From positions 1 to 64,000 of the forward strand of contig JADFUC010002388.1 of the NCBI GenBank assembly GCA_019722365.1: a stretch of 64,000 bases of DNA. The letters run 5' to 3'. Origin of the DNA: Lithospermum erythrorhizon (taxonomy: Eukaryota; Streptophyta; Magnoliopsida; Boraginales; Boraginaceae). Made by a program: the position numbers and the translations under genes. This document shows, one piece after another, positions 23,912-37,265 of this stretch; position 1 is the first letter of the stretch; each line of letters starts with the position of its first letter. The notes beneath the pieces are model-generated. The model saw nothing but the letters and a program-made list of their open reading frames with translations, had not been told where the DNA came from and made no database searches.

Positions 23912-25175
23912 CTGTAGATTGATTGAGAGCATCCACCAAATATTCCAAAAAAAAGTACCTTAAAATAAATCACTTATACCACTTTTATAAATTATATTAC
24001 GGAGTACTATTGTATATCAATGATTTAATATTCTAGTAATAATTGATTAGAACTTCTGTTAGTCTCTGGATCAATGGCAGATGAGTATTCCTACTTTCTT
24101 TGCAGGTTATAAGCACTATCATTATGAGATTTTCAAGCCTTTAATTTGTAAGTTTCAAGTACCTACTTTATGAGATTTCATGTCTCAATTGTTAGATTTC
24201 AACGGTTACATGAAATTGGAATAAACAATGATTGATAAATCGATTAAGAGGACGAAGTTGTCTACTATAAACTCATGATCGCATTGTTAGATTATAGTTT
24301 GATATCTATGTAATTTGTTATTCCTATTAGTGGAAAAAATTACTATAGTACATTTTTTTACACAAAATCAAATAAACTAGAAAAGGTGTGCCCTAAATAT
24401 TAAAGTAATCATCTTCTTATAATAAGGATAGGTTTGGTGGTGACCAATATTCGCATTGCAGTGCTGCTTTTAGCATGGTTTTTAGTATACCATCGGCTTT
24501 GGTGGTTGTACGCTTTGCAGGTCGTGGGACTGGATCCGTTTAAGTCGGGTAAAATTACGACATATACTGTAACAATGACATCTTTGTAATATATTTCATC
24601 ATGAGGACACGCTCGTCAACTTGAACTTTCTATCAATGTTAGGTTTTGGGTATCTGCCTTTTGGATTTTGAAGATTTTTTTATCACTTGATGTATGTTTT
24701 TGGAGTATGTGAACCTGAACTACACTAATTTTATTATATTTGTTGGATCCTTTGTCTAAATTATGGATCACCTCATATATGATTTTGTTGTATGTGGACT
24801 TGTAATTTAAATTATCACTAATTAAAAGGCACTATATATAATCAGAGAATATCCTCATTTCAATTCCACCCATTCTCTAACCCAAATTACCATTCCACCA
24901 CTTATCTTACTAAATTTTACCATATTTGTCATTTGGTTAGTAGAATATTAAATTTAGACGGGATAATTCTGTAATTGTTTTAAAATATGGGGTCAGAACT
25001 ACAGTTTTCAAATTTTTGAAGGACTTTCCTCGAGAAACCTATGGAATCTTCAATCTAGCAATTCAGACGAATTGAGTATGTTTGGTTGGTTTTGTTTTGA
25101 ATTCGTGCACGTAATTAGGTGTTTGGCCTTATGTTTACGTACGTAACAGGTTTGTTTAATTTCTTCAACAATAGT
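23912..25175. other. Intergenic stretch, no gene seen
   Basis: AT-rich DNA between the SINE and the CACTA element. A somewhat GC-richer segment near 24430-24545 has no recognisable product in any frame. Scraps resembling Stowaway ends (ggagta near 24000) occur but cannot be paired. Confidence 0.45.
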
Positions 25176-26639
25176 CACTACGTACCCACAAGCGTCGGGT
25201 TATCTTGAAATCATACTTACGATGTCGAGAAACCAGCCTTAACTAACTTTAGCGTCGAGGTTAGAATCGGAAAGCTTAGGCTACATATTTTATTTCCCCA
25301 ATTTCGTTCGATGCAAAACCCGGCTAATAAGCGTTGATGCAGGCTTTACCGACTCACACTTGATACTGACCCGACTCGACATTTAATTAATTTATTTTGA
25401 TTTAATTTATCGATCTTGTAGAGCACTAACTTTTATTTAATTTACTTTTTATTTAATTTTTCCGATGTAAACCGACTCCAAAGTTTATTTAATTTCTTTT
25501 TATTTAATTTGACCCGTCTCCCATTACGAGGCTAACTTGAGGTTAATAATAAATATTTTATTTGTATCTGACTCGAAATCCGGTATTTAAGCGAAGCGGA
25601 TTTTGCGGTTCGATTGAAAAAAAAATATACAGGATCTTTATGAAAATGTAATGCAGCATCCGGGATGCGATTCATATTCCGAAATAAATGCAATCTTAAT
25701 ATTAAGAGTTAAATTACAATCAATCACAACAAAAATATCTATAAAAACATATTATAAATATCCAAAAAACACAAAGCTTGCCAAATAACTAAACTTTATT
25801 ACATAAAATAAACAATAACCATGATAACACAAGCCTGAAACAAACACAAAAACACACAAACACAAAATACAAAACACAAATAACACAAAGAAACACAAAT
25901 ACCACCAAAACAAAATATAAAATATTAGAAACTAATTAATTTAAAATTGAAAACAAGATGATCACCTACAAAAATAAAATTAAACAAAGTTAGTAATAAT
26001 ACAAATAATTATGGAACAAATTACCTCTTTGAAGAGACCTAGAAATTAAAATTAAAAGCAAAGTTAGAAATTATACAAATGATTATGGTAGAGATGAAAT
26101 AGTGGAATGAATTAAAATAGAGAAAAGGCCAAGTAAATACCTAGAAAAAGAGAATGAAATGAATTAGGATATGTGTGTGTGATATTTAGAAGCTGGTTTT
26201 ATGATGCATCTTGCCCAAGCCTTGACTTTTCATATAATTTGAATTTCCTAAGTAAAAACGGGAGTGGGAATATGAAATTTTGAAAGCAAACCTGACTAGA
26301 CTACAAATCTAGAAAATTTATGGCAGCCTTGGGCTTAGTCATTATCCTTGTGTGGGTGGCTGGAGTTAAAAAAGATCTGATTTTACAAAACAAAACCCCT
26401 TGCATTTATGTCGTATGAGAATAGAAACAGAAGATGTGTCACATTTAGGAACTTTCGATATCGATCTTATGGCTCAAACACAAATACAGCAACACATAAA
26501 TTTGCATTTTAATCACATTAGTTTTAATCATGGTATCCAATTATTACATAAAAAAATTGTAAATTAAAACATTTTTACTCACATCTTCCATTCGATGATC
26601 TTTCGTTTTTCTTGAGTGTTCTTTCGAAATAGTTACGCT

Positions 26640-28650
26640 TAGTCATCGTCACCGTCGAGGTAGTCGGCCAGCGTGATACGAGTCCAAAACATTGCTATTC
26701 CCATGACATCTTGCTCTCTCCCGATATGCGCGAAAGCCTGTGATAATGTCGACATCGTCGGTTTGATCTCTGAAGCAGGCCGGAGGTTGTCCTTTTTCTT
26801 GGAAGACATCTTCGGTATTCAAAGCGGACAAATCCATTCTGCGTATAGGTCAATCGGCTAAACCCACAGCGTTCGTTTCATTCTGACGTACCACAACATA
26901 ATAGGATTTGAGACATACTTGAAGATAGTATACTTGTTATTACTGCGATGCTAGGATAAGCGGATCATCTTTAAAACCTCACAGTTGCGTGTTTGATTTG
27001 TACCGTCCGTTAGCGGATGGCTGCGTCAACTGGCGATATCGAGCAGAAACGCGAAAATCTGACTTTGTCGTGGAGTGGGTGCCGTGCGTCGACTCCCAAT
27101 CTCCTCAATCGCGCCATAGTAGTCAACCTTTGTCTTAAATCTCCGTAGCGAGGGCCTTTGGCATAAACTCCATTGTTGTAAGTAGTTCTATTACCGTCAT
27201 ACTGTCTGATCTCAGTAGTACCCGTTGATGATCTTTGTACCTTTGATTTCGAGACGGGGCCTAATGGAAATTATATAGAGGAGAAGCATTTCTCGCAGCT
27301 TTTGATCGATTGAACACTAAAGTATAAGTCGCTCTTGGTTTGACCTGCTTCCCTTTCTTATGTACCGTATGAAGTAGCCGGTCTCGCAATGATGAGTCGT
27401 CCGTCGATCACCCAGCTGGTGCTTAGTTTTCCTGCTGGCATCCATTACCGTATGTAATGCATTTTTCGGCGTGTTTTTTTCTCTGTGTGCATGGAAATTC
27501 GATATTGTGTCACGATTTTGTTAGGTAAACCCGATAAGCTGGCATCCCGAGAATATACTCTTCTTGCGCGGTTGTGTTCGATTTTATACCCCGATTGTCT
27601 ATACTCGCTTGTTTGTTTTTCCCAGGCGTAGGATCGCAAAGTAACCGTCGATATAATTCATTGCCATCAAGAGTAAACTCTTTATTCTTTGTGTATGACA
27701 CGTTTGATTTCTCAATGCGTGTACGTCCTCTAAACCGATGGCAGCGGAGTAGGAAAAAGGCGGTGGCAGTCAGGCAACAATGTAGACCACTTAGACGAAA
27801 AGACCTAGTACTCCCATACGGGTATGGACATAACTTACCATGCGTGCTCCATCGGACCAACATCTCATATCTTGGGAAAAGTAAACAATGATCGCTGTCA
27901 AGCAACTCTGTGTTGAAATTATGTCCGTATATGCGTGAATGTCTCGATACCATTCATGAAACCTTGACTCGTTGTCGAGGGTGCGGGAAAACATCGATAT
28001 CTACTCGAGTTATTTGGCCGGAGGTATAATTAGGGATAAGAACAAATATGGCTCCTTCATGCACAATTCCGGTGGTAAATTATATACACAGATGATCGGT
28101 GGCGAAGGTATTGAGCGTCAGGAAGCTGCCAAAAGAATTTGAAAACACGTGGAAACCATGGCTTCAATCTGAACGACTACTCGAAGCTCGTGAAAATTGG
28201 ATATGATACATCAAAGTGCTTCCATGTGCGTCCGCCGGATGCGTCGTCCGTCAATCATCTACGTTTGAGTTGATGGTGCCGTATCATCGTGGTATTTTCA
28301 CCGATATATCTGACGTTTAATAAGCAGCGGTCTTTAGAGGTAAGTATATCAAAACCGTCAGCATTACTTATGTTTGCATTGTCCACTCTGCTGCTCCCTC
28401 AGAAGACTATTCTCATCACAAACGGACACTATCGTAAGCTTCATGCTCTTTTGTAAAACAAGATGCAATTATTAACACATGCGTCAATTTTACGTTTTGG
28501 GAGGAGCAGAGAATCAGCCAAATATTTTTGCCTCGTAGTCATTCGGTATGTTCTCTTCGTCGTTGGGAGTGAGTCGATTAAGGAAATCAACGTTGGAAAT
28601 ATTCTTACAAGTATTTGCGACTGCGACTTTTCCATTTAACCAATTGAGTA
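26640..28650 (-). pseudogene. TNP2-like CACTA transposase, frameshifted
   Basis: Matches to the plant transposase TNP2 family (Pfam transposase_21) are readable from right to left on the minus strand in changing frames. LPKRKIDACVNNCILFYK lies near 28445-28530. NLPPELCMKEPYLFLSLI lies near 28020-28075. ETF and YTD, part of the segment between the catalytic blocks, lie near 27920-27960. RWSTHGKLCPY and GSTRSFRLSG lie near 27790-27860, followed by CHRF and KNKEFTLDGNELYRR down to about 27660. The DDE-containing core belongs in this region, but I cannot place all its acidic residues. The part from 27500 to 26640 is presumably the C-terminus, though motifs fade. Multiple frame changes make it non-functional as read. 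Confidence 0.85.
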
Positions 28651-30479
28651 AATCAAGGATAACAGTGTTAACCGTCCATGCTTGATTTGGTTTGTAGCCT
28701 CACAATAATTAAATCTGTTCTACCGCTCCGGAGTTTGGGTCTCTAATACCGCTGTTGTTCGATTAGAGTACACGGATTTCAACATCACGTAAGTTTAGAC
28801 TATCGACACGTGTGCATATCTTGATTCGTCTCCCTACTGTCATATCATCTTTAGCCATAAACGTACGAGGATGCATCAGAGCGTCATTGTTGATCATAAA
28901 CATCATTTTAGATACATAAAACGTCCCCAACATTTGATCATGAACACGTTCAGATATTCTTACCTTGATACACCCAGGTAATGTCGTGAAACAAAACCCG
29001 TTAAATCAAATGGAACTTCAACATCGATCCTACTTGTATTGAGTATTTCGACCTCTCTGCGGACATCTTATCCCACATGAAAACCATTTTTTTGAATAAT
29101 AGTTTTAATGACATTCATAAACTTCATCAAATTTAACAAATATGAATTTTTCAATTGTCATCAGTCGATAACTTGATTGTATACATCAAAACGATCCTCG
29201 ACATTTTACCTAACATTAAAATTTATACCCAGCGCGTATATACTCTTCATTGTATTAACAACTAATTAAGCAAGATAACAATTAAAACAACAATGTGGCG
29301 TTGTTAGTCGGAAAAAACTAAGTTGAGATAACAAAATTACCTTTTGGATAACCGAGAGTGGAAGAAATGAGTGTATGGTTCGAATAGGAAAGAAGTGGGA
29401 TGAAAGGGTTTTATATTTCGATGCATTCTTCTCTTGGTTTTAGCGGAGTCGGGTTGGCGCCGGGCCGTTATTGTGGTGCCTAAATAACATATATTAATGA
29501 CCCGGCCGCCCATTACCAACCTTCACAAATCGTATATTTGTCAATCGTATCATATTTTTACATTATAATTGCATCACATTGACTACGTAAAAAGATGATT
29601 TAAGCTCAATGATTAATCTGATACACGTGGTTGCTATTTGTGTTCTATCATGTGAAATGGAAATTAAATCAATAATATGATATCGTTGAACATGATAACG
29701 TTAGATGATGCGTTGTTATCGTCCTGAATTACGAACCATTACATAAAGATGATTTAAGCTCGGTGTGAATCTGATACCGCAATGTTAACAAACCTGAACC
29801 ATTAGATATCTTGACGATAGTTAATGTAATATTCTTGATAAGTAGTACAAAGTAAATCAATATTAAATCCCAATCATTACATAAAATTATTGAAATATAA
29901 TATATGTAATAGATGTAATAAGCCTCGAAAAAGCAATTTCAGATGGATCACCTTTTAGAAATTTTAAATAACTTGGAAACTGACTTGACCAGAGCTCGAT
30001 ATGTGAAAAATATATGAATCAGGCACAGCTTGTCTATGAATATATGAAGGCCGGCCTTGACCCGGCCAGCCTGGTGAACTTTCTCTTGCGTTAAATTAGC
30101 GTCGGTATAAGCGTCCCGGACGACAATATCCAATATTGTTAATGCATCATTCATGAGAAAAAAAAACCGACTTTTTATTTTGACACTTGTATAAATCTGA
30201 GCATTTTGCCAGTAACAATATGACATGAACAGGATACATAATCAAACACGTTACAAACACCTGATATATTTGCGTAAATGCAACTTAAAACATCTTTGAA
30301 TAATAAAATAATAAAGTATCGATGTGCGATATAAACTATCAATGCAGAAGTAGCAACTATCGATAAAATTATCAGTATCTTTAAGCGAAAACCAAACAAT
30401 AAAACTATATCGATGTACCAAAGTAACAATAAAGCGATATAATATTATCGATATGATAACAACTAGCTAAGCTAGTAGT
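28651..30479. other. Interior of the CACTA element between coding regions
   Basis: This probably holds intron and spacer. The open frames at 29337-29519, 29948-30226 and 30175-30429 show no family resemblance. A GC-rich palindromic patch (ggccggccttgacccggcc) lies near 30049-30067. Confidence 0.35.
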
Positions 30480-32400
30480 GTAGATCTTAAAGGAGATCTG
30501 CTTGAGGGGCACAGAGGGTGTGAGGGCACAGGGGAGGGTCACTGCCGGGTGCAGGGATGGTGGGGCGACACCGTGGGAGCCTCCTGCAGGCGAGGCTGAG
30601 TGCTGCGACAACTGTCCCGAGGTGGTCTTTGGGATGCAATAAATCTCCCATACGGAGCCAAACCCGGTCGTTGGCCAATCTTGCCTATGAGCCGATTCAA
30701 CGCGGCTCGGTGAGAGAAACGTAATCGAGAATCGGGAGGTAAGCGTACCCAGATTGTTGGGACATCTGCACCAGCATTGATGAGCCAAATGCGCGTCGAT
30801 TCAAATCCGTTGCATCTTTGGGTGGAATGCTACAGCGTGGTGGTGTTTTTACGACGAGGCGGTGGTGGGTGGTGGTGGTGGCGGTGAGCCACTCTGCAAT
30901 TTGCTGGCGACGATACGCGGCCTCGATGTAGTGCCGATCCCAGAACTCTCCCTTCATGAAGCCACGCCCAGCCGCGAGGGAGACTACTCCCGCGAACTGG
31001 ATCCAGCATATCAAAATCGGGCAAGTGTTGACGAGCATAGCCTTTTGTACTCCTCACGGAATATTAAGGAGATTATTAGCGATAAATAAACTACAAATAA
31101 ACTTAAATTTTAAGCGGTAAAAATAAACCAACACACACGACTTTGGCCTCTTGGATCACGCAGGGTTTCTTTCACAGAACATCTCTCCTTCCTTGAGATT
31201 GGTTTCATAAAGAAACCTCTCCAGCGATTGAGCGATCTTTCCGTCTTCTTCCCTCTGAAGCAAAATAAAAATAAAAATATCATTTATAAGTTCTACAAGA
31301 ATGAATTAACAACATTAAATAAAAAGTGAATTACCCTCCTAGATGCGTCGAGAATTACATCCGCTTCTTCCATGAGTGGGAGGACATCGACCACCGGTGA
31401 ACTCACAAGCTCGGTCCCATTTGTGCAATTACCGGCTGCTTTTACGCTCGAGGGAGTCAATACGATGATTGATCTTCCTCCGTGCGTAGAGGTTCTTGCC
31501 ATCTCGACCTGGGGCTCTCAATGACCGAGGTAGGGTGTTTGTCAGTGCCGCCTTGATCGCGACATTTCGCCTTGGTCGTCGGGTTTCTCGGCCTTTGTTA
31601 CCGGCATGGAATAATTTGCTCGACTGGCTCTCGCGTTCTCGAGCACTTGTACCTCCCACGATAAAAAAAATTTAGAAAAGATTAGTACAAATTTAATTAA
31701 CACATTGACAATTCATTTCAATGTAAAGCAAATTGAATAGAGTGCTGCAAGAACAACTCCACGTATTTTTCGCTAATACGCCTTTCGCGGATGTCTTTTA
31801 TAGTTCGGCGAATCGAACTCATTATAATGTATCTAGCGCTCCAAAAATCTAGAGTACCCCTTTCCCACTGTCGACAATAAAAACAAGAGAAACAAAAATA
31901 ACGCTGAATAAAACGTACCCAAATTTCACGATCAACTAAAAATATATTAACGGAAATTACGTGTTGGCCGATGGAGCGAACTGATGCGTCTTACTGCGGC
32001 GGAGGCTCAGGCGGGAAGGTCCCGTACGCGAGAAATGTCATCTAATCAGCGGCCTCGATGCCGACCTACGTCTTGAATGCCGTCATCATCGGCATCCCGG
32101 CGTCAAGAAGGTCAACGTCATCCTCATCATCATCTCACTCCTACTTGCGTCGAGCGAATGGGGTTATCTGTGAACATGTGACCAGTATCTGAGAGGCCGC
32201 CTCACGTGAGGAAACTGGCGACAAATGACCCACTACTAACTCCCGCCTCGTCGCGAGATTGTGGGTAGCGGGGAATACTCTGTCTATCTGGCGCTCTTGG
32301 AAGTCATCGAATCGTCAGCAATTTAGATACCGCGAGTTTCCTCCTTTAGGGCCCAGAAGTGCAGTTCTCACATGACCTGCTACCTTCTCATCCTATCCTT
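30480..32400 (-). pseudogene. Second coding region of the CACTA element, unidentified
   Basis: GC-richer DNA with several overlapping minus-strand frames (30405-30788, 30697-31038, 31293-31502, 31429-31659) upstream of TNP2 in the same orientation. Readable pieces include FWDRHYIEAAYRRQQIAEWL near 30890-30950, a KEGEMFCERNP piece near 31160-31190 and a DVLPLMEEADVILDASRR piece near 31335-31390. CACTA elements usually encode a second DNA-binding protein (TNPA-like), and position suggests that here, but I do not recognise a defining domain. Frames are broken. Confidence 0.45.
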
Positions 32401-32439
32401 ACATTGGACCTACCACGCGAGTCATGCCTGACCAAAACA

Positions 32440-33130
32440 TGAAACTAATTAACAGATTGTTGCAATTCAATCTAATCGAAACTAACATGAAACTAATCGA
32501 AACTAACAATCGAACTAGCAATGCATGGTAATCCAAACTAACAATCACATTTCATATCAAACTAAAAATCACAATGTCAATCACATTCAAACTAATTTCC
32601 AAACTAATTCAAACTAATTAACAATCACGATAATCACCGATTCAATTCGATTAACAATAGCAATAGCAACTAACTGACAACTAATCAATTTGTCACTGAC
32701 TAATTATAATCCAAATAATCTTTCGTTGATATTATCTGCGATAGCCATGAAAAGAAACTAATCACAATTAATCACAGCAATTGATTGACTAATCGAACTA
32801 ATTAACATGACAATTTCAAACTAATTAACACTTGACAATCACAATTAATCAGCAATTAGAATTCAACTAATACATATCAAATAATCACGAAACTAATAAA
32901 AACTAATCACAATTAATCGCGACAATTCAATTCAATTAACAATAACAATCATATTAATCGAGCTAATTAGCAGCCTTGACAATCACAGTAACAATTAGTA
33001 ACTATGATAATTTAAACACATTGTCGCATGTCGAACTAATTAACAATTAAAACCTCGATTGTCCAGCATTCGAGCAATATCGCATTATAAATACTAATTT
33101 AACAATAATAATAAAATGATAATTAGTAAT
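32440..33130. repeat. Low-complexity block of ACTAATTAACAATCAC-like words
   Basis: About 700 bp in which short words such as aactaatt, aacaatcac, aattaatca and gcaatt recur irregularly with no coding potential. It sits near the right end of the CACTA element and may be a sub-terminal or intron repeat block. No fixed period is evident. Confidence 0.6.
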
Positions 33131-33299
33131 TAAAAAACATGAAATTAATTTACAATAATTTAAAAAATGGTAATTTACAATCCATTAAAAATAAAAAATT
33201 AAACTAACCCCAACAATAATTTTAAAACACATTGATCACATATCAATTTAAACCCAATTCAATATGAAAATTCAAAAAAAAAATACCAACCTTTGAAAT

Positions 33300-33465
33300 A
33301 GGCGCCGGAAATTGTGGAGGAGGGCGGCGGAGATGAGGCGGCCGGCGGAACTTGTGGGGGAAAGGTGGGTGGCGTCGGAGGTGGGGGCGGTGGGGTTGGG
33401 GCGGGTTGGCGAAAGAAAAAATGGGGGGGGGCTGTTCGTGGGGGGGGGGGGTATTTTGAATATAT
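33300..33465. promoter_or_regulatory. G-rich, CpG-rich block near the right end of the CACTA element
   Basis: A sharply GC-rich island inside AT-rich DNA, with repeated ggcgg and gtgggg words and two G runs of about nine or more near 33424-33452. It lies upstream of the minus-strand transposon genes, where a CACTA promoter or first exon is expected. I saw no ORF. The G runs could form quadruplexes on the plus strand. Confidence 0.45.
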
Positions 33466-33872
33466 AACGGATAAATAGCGTCGAGATTGGGTTAAATATT
33501 ATAATTAATTTTGCATTTTAATTTTAGCGGTTACATAATTTAAACTCGGCCTTGAGCAAGCCTTGACTCCTATAATTTTTATTTATTTTATTTTTACTTT
33601 TTAAGAGAATTATTATTCTTAAATAATACCCGACTCTAACCAGACGCCAGTTTTTATTTATAAATATTTTTCCAAATCTAAAAAGTTTAATTTAAAGCGT
33701 CTACAGGCCGATGCATGCAATGTAATTTATGGCCATAGATATGCGGGCTTGATGCATGGACAGTAACAAGCCAATCTTGGCGTCGAGTCCCTCACCGCGG
33801 CTTATTTGTAGAGTGCTGACTTTCGGTAATGAGTCCGTTTGTTTACGAATATTAATATTTTTTTTAGTAGTG

Positions 33873-34399
33873 GGAGTTGCTACATTTCGCCAGATTCGAT
33901 GATAATTTGAAGGGTGGTCAAGTTAGTTTTTTTTATTCTAATATTTTAGATGCTTTGTAAGTTTCTTTCAGTTTTAGAAGTAGTTAACTACATTTTTTTT
34001 GTTATAGGAAATTCGCGATCGCTATGCGTCGATGCGTATTGAGTAAATATTGAAATTTTGAAGTAATAGCAACGATAAAGCGTGGTAAGAAATCGATCCG
34101 CAGCTTAGCCACCGTTACAGGCTTAACTTGCGTCTTGGAAGTTTGCATTCAAACTAACGGTATGGCGAATATGATAGGATTTAGGAAGTTTAGTGGGTAA
34201 TATGGTAATTTCGATTTCTGAAGTGAGTAGGGTGAAGCGAGTGTATTCTTTGATGAAGATTTAGTGCATGCGTTTAATGTATGGATGGAATTACCATGAT
34301 ATTTTTTATAAAAACTACTTGAATCTTACAACTGGTGGTGAAATAAAAGATAGAAATAATCGGTGTGCTTTTAGCATATGATCGAATGTGGACACATAT
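33873..34399. other. Spacer between two transposons, no gene seen
   Basis: No domain, terminal repeat or RNA gene recognised. The composition resembles decayed repeat DNA. Confidence 0.4.
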
Positions 34400-35545
34400 T
34401 GACACAAACAACACAAAATTTATGTGTTCGAGGTCGTGTCAGTAGTATAATGAACAGAAGCAGTATCGTCTGAAATTCAATATACTAAGTACTAGGTCTT
34501 TTTCTTAATCATAATTAACTAATAATTAAGAGTAAATTTAAATCTAGACTACTTAACTAAATTGGTAGCGATTAAATTATGGCTAATACTAAATGAATGC
34601 ACAAAAGTGAATCTTACTTAATATTGAAGTATAGTCGGGCCAATGATTTCGTCAATTCGTCGAGAGTTAAACTACGCAGTAGTTACTTAAATTTATAACA
34701 AAAGCATTCTTTATACAATTGATATTATACCGGTAACTTGCAATTAAGTCTCTAGAAATAGCCATATCTACATGATAGCTTAAAATAGGAGATCTTTTTT
34801 TAATAGCATATCTTTATTAAATTAGCATTCACACTATATTTTATAGTAATTGAAACATGTGTTCGATTATTAATTAAATGAAATTGAAAATCACATTTCT
34901 AGCGATTAATAAGCCTTATGAACAACTTAATAATGGAAATATCAGATATTAAATACTAATTCTGTACTTGATAATCGAATTATGAAGCTAGAATTAAATT
35001 AACTCCAAGAAAATCCATCCCGGCCCGATCGACTACATCGGTCGACTAATAATAAAAATTAGTTCATAATAAAGACATAAATAAATACATGAAATTAATG
35101 GCATTCATCATAATAATAAAAATATCTTGAATTAGGGTGGCCGAACGATTAAAAGTAATCAACTCGACTTTGCCTTTGTGCTTAATATGTAATTAACTTC
35201 TCAAATTCTTCTTGCCCATTTCCACGATAGTGCTTGGCTAAAGCAAGATAATCGTTAACGATACAGAAATTCGAGAGATATCACTTTTTTACTCACAACT
35301 CCTCTGCTATAGGTTCTTGTAGCCTGTATTAATGGAGTCGAATCGCTTGTGTAGATCGCGGCTTCGTATGAAATTTTAGTGGAGTGCTCGTATATCTTTA
35401 ATTAGCCGATTCCTTATTTTGCTTAGGTAATTAACGCAAAGCTCAAATAAAAGCGAAAACAAGTATTATAGGTTAAGGTAAAAATAACATCTGTATCTGG
35501 CAGTGGGAGCCTCGAAAACACTATATAAAAAACCTTGCTCCTTTA
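34400..35545 (-). repeat. Left copy: 3' LTR of the gypsy derivative
   Basis: Pairs with 37713-38855. The two copies differ by many small indels and substitutions. The open frame 35466-35666 on the minus strand runs from this copy into the interior and is probably accidental. Confidence 0.72.
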
Positions 35546-36037
35546 AGTTCTTCTTGTCCTCGGCAAATGGCGTAAAGCAAGGCAAATTAAACATCAAGGA
35601 TCTCAGTTCATTGTATATCATTAAGTTCTCAGGGCAATGATCAATCATGAGTAATGGCTCTGCCATTGGCGTAATATAAATGATTCGTGAGTAGACAGAT
35701 TACGCTTTAGTGAATTTCTCGCTTCTCGCGTCGCTTCGTGTATCAATTAGTTCTTTGTTTACGCTTAATTCTGTCATGCATGTTTCTGCCGTATGCTTGG
35801 TTATACATCTATCGATCCGTCGACAATGCAAGCTGACATAAATCGGAAAGGTGCTTTATAGGGTTGTAATGAGGCTTAGTGTGAAGAATTAGGAACAATA
35901 TTTGGCTTTGGACTTTAATACTGAGGAGATGTGAGGCTTCTGAATTAATTATGTTGAAAAGCGTGTCTAAACAAGCTAAACGCTTCAACTGACATTACAT
36001 CCCGTTTAAGTATCATCTTCCTTTGCCATATTACTTA

Positions 36038-36040
<3 letters not shown>

Positions 36041-36078
<38 letters not shown>
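36041..36078. repeat. (AT)19 microsatellite
   Basis: Nineteen uninterrupted AT units inside the gypsy derivative. Confidence 0.95.
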
Positions 36079-36081
<3 letters not shown>

Positions 36082-36929
36082 TAGAAACACCCATGCTTAT
36101 CAGACACTTTTCATAATTAAGCAGACATGATTTCTTTTCACTTTGAGATCATATTTACCATTTATGTCTTACACACTTTTTTTCCTTTTAACCTTCAATC
36201 TTCAATGTTTCTCGCTTGCGCTTGATTAGATTCGAGCTCTTAACAAGCCCTGATTCAACATAGATAATTCAAAATTACGCAACCACAGTATTGACAACAT
36301 GGTAAAAATAAGGCTTATAAGTGCGGTATAATCACCAAAAGAAATATCGCTTGGGCTCGAGGAGGTTGTAGTGGATAATACATCGGGTGCTTTTTTAGGA
36401 TAACGTGGATTATAACCTAAATGCCTTCATCATTTTATGCATGCATCTGAAGTAACGGAGAGATTAAAACAAGTTACGAAGAATACAAAACATATTGATA
36501 TCGCTTTCAAGAAACTCCGACATAAAGGTAGGCACAAAAATCTCACGGTGGGTATATTCGCTAACAAAGTTATCCACTCAAAACTTCAATCAAACATCAC
36601 GCGACTAAGAATGTCAAGTCAAGATAGAGTATCATGATTACCACTTTATAGATGCAGTGGAACCATATTATGTGATCCTTTTGCTATATCGTTATTGCTT
36701 TCTAGCGAATTGTGAGGAGAACTGTGCTTCCAGGCTTTGTCTTTTCATCCCGATCTAGGACCCCAGTAGCTACTGCGGTAATGATAGCATGAGATGGAAA
36801 TTTGGTATTGATAGCGGATAATTCCTCGATAAGATATATGCTTCGTCGGGCGTCTTAACATCAAGCGCTCCTCTAGCGAGACATCTATTATAGTCTTGGG
36901 TGCTTGGTGTCGACCCGTTGAGTTTGCAC

Positions 36930-37265
36930 CAAATAAGGTCGAGAAAGCATGATTGGGACCTTTACGAGTAGACCTTGAAAGCGGATTCCCAGCTTTGCAT
37001 GACCAATCTCATCTTCATCTTCTTTGGAAGCTTATGATGTCATTCTTGATTTGGTGGATTTTGATGCGGTAAAATATCGGGCTAAAAACTTTTTATTCTT
37101 GCTCATGTGGTCACTTTTGTAGGATTTTAAGCATTCCGCGCTCCTTTGCTCTCCCCGGATAGAGAGAAAGGAAATAACGATCGATGGATAGAATCGGCCG
37201 GAGCAATTTACTTTTTAGAGTAGCGGTATCTCCGTAGAAATTTACTAAATGCTCGGTAGGGTCTT
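36930..37265 (-). pseudogene. Retrotransposon gag fragment (gypsy)
   Basis: Read on the minus strand, the frames give an SLYPGRAKE segment, then KNKKFLARYFTASKSTK, then a glutamate-rich patch, then FQGLLVK. This order is that of the plant retrotransposon gag family (sugar-like pattern FPFSL, KKFLxRYFPPxKTxK, WERF). Frames shift and a stop follows RMTS. It lies just inside the right LTR, as gag should. Confidence 0.7.

Larger units (their letters stand above)
25176..33872 (-). mobile_element. CACTA (En/Spm) DNA transposon, about 8.7 kb, decayed
   Basis: The TNP2-type transposase remnants at 26640-28650 establish the superfamily and the minus orientation. Candidate ends are CACTA at 25176-25180 and TAGTG at 33868-33872, the latter preceded by a T run so that its reverse complement reads CACTACTAAAAAAA. 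Sub-terminal DNA at both sides carries repeated GCGTCG and CCGACTC-like words, as is usual for this superfamily. Cautions: beyond CACTAC the two ends do not match well, and the 3 bp flanks (AGT and GGA) do not form a target duplication. At least one boundary may therefore be wrong or altered. Confidence 0.7.
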
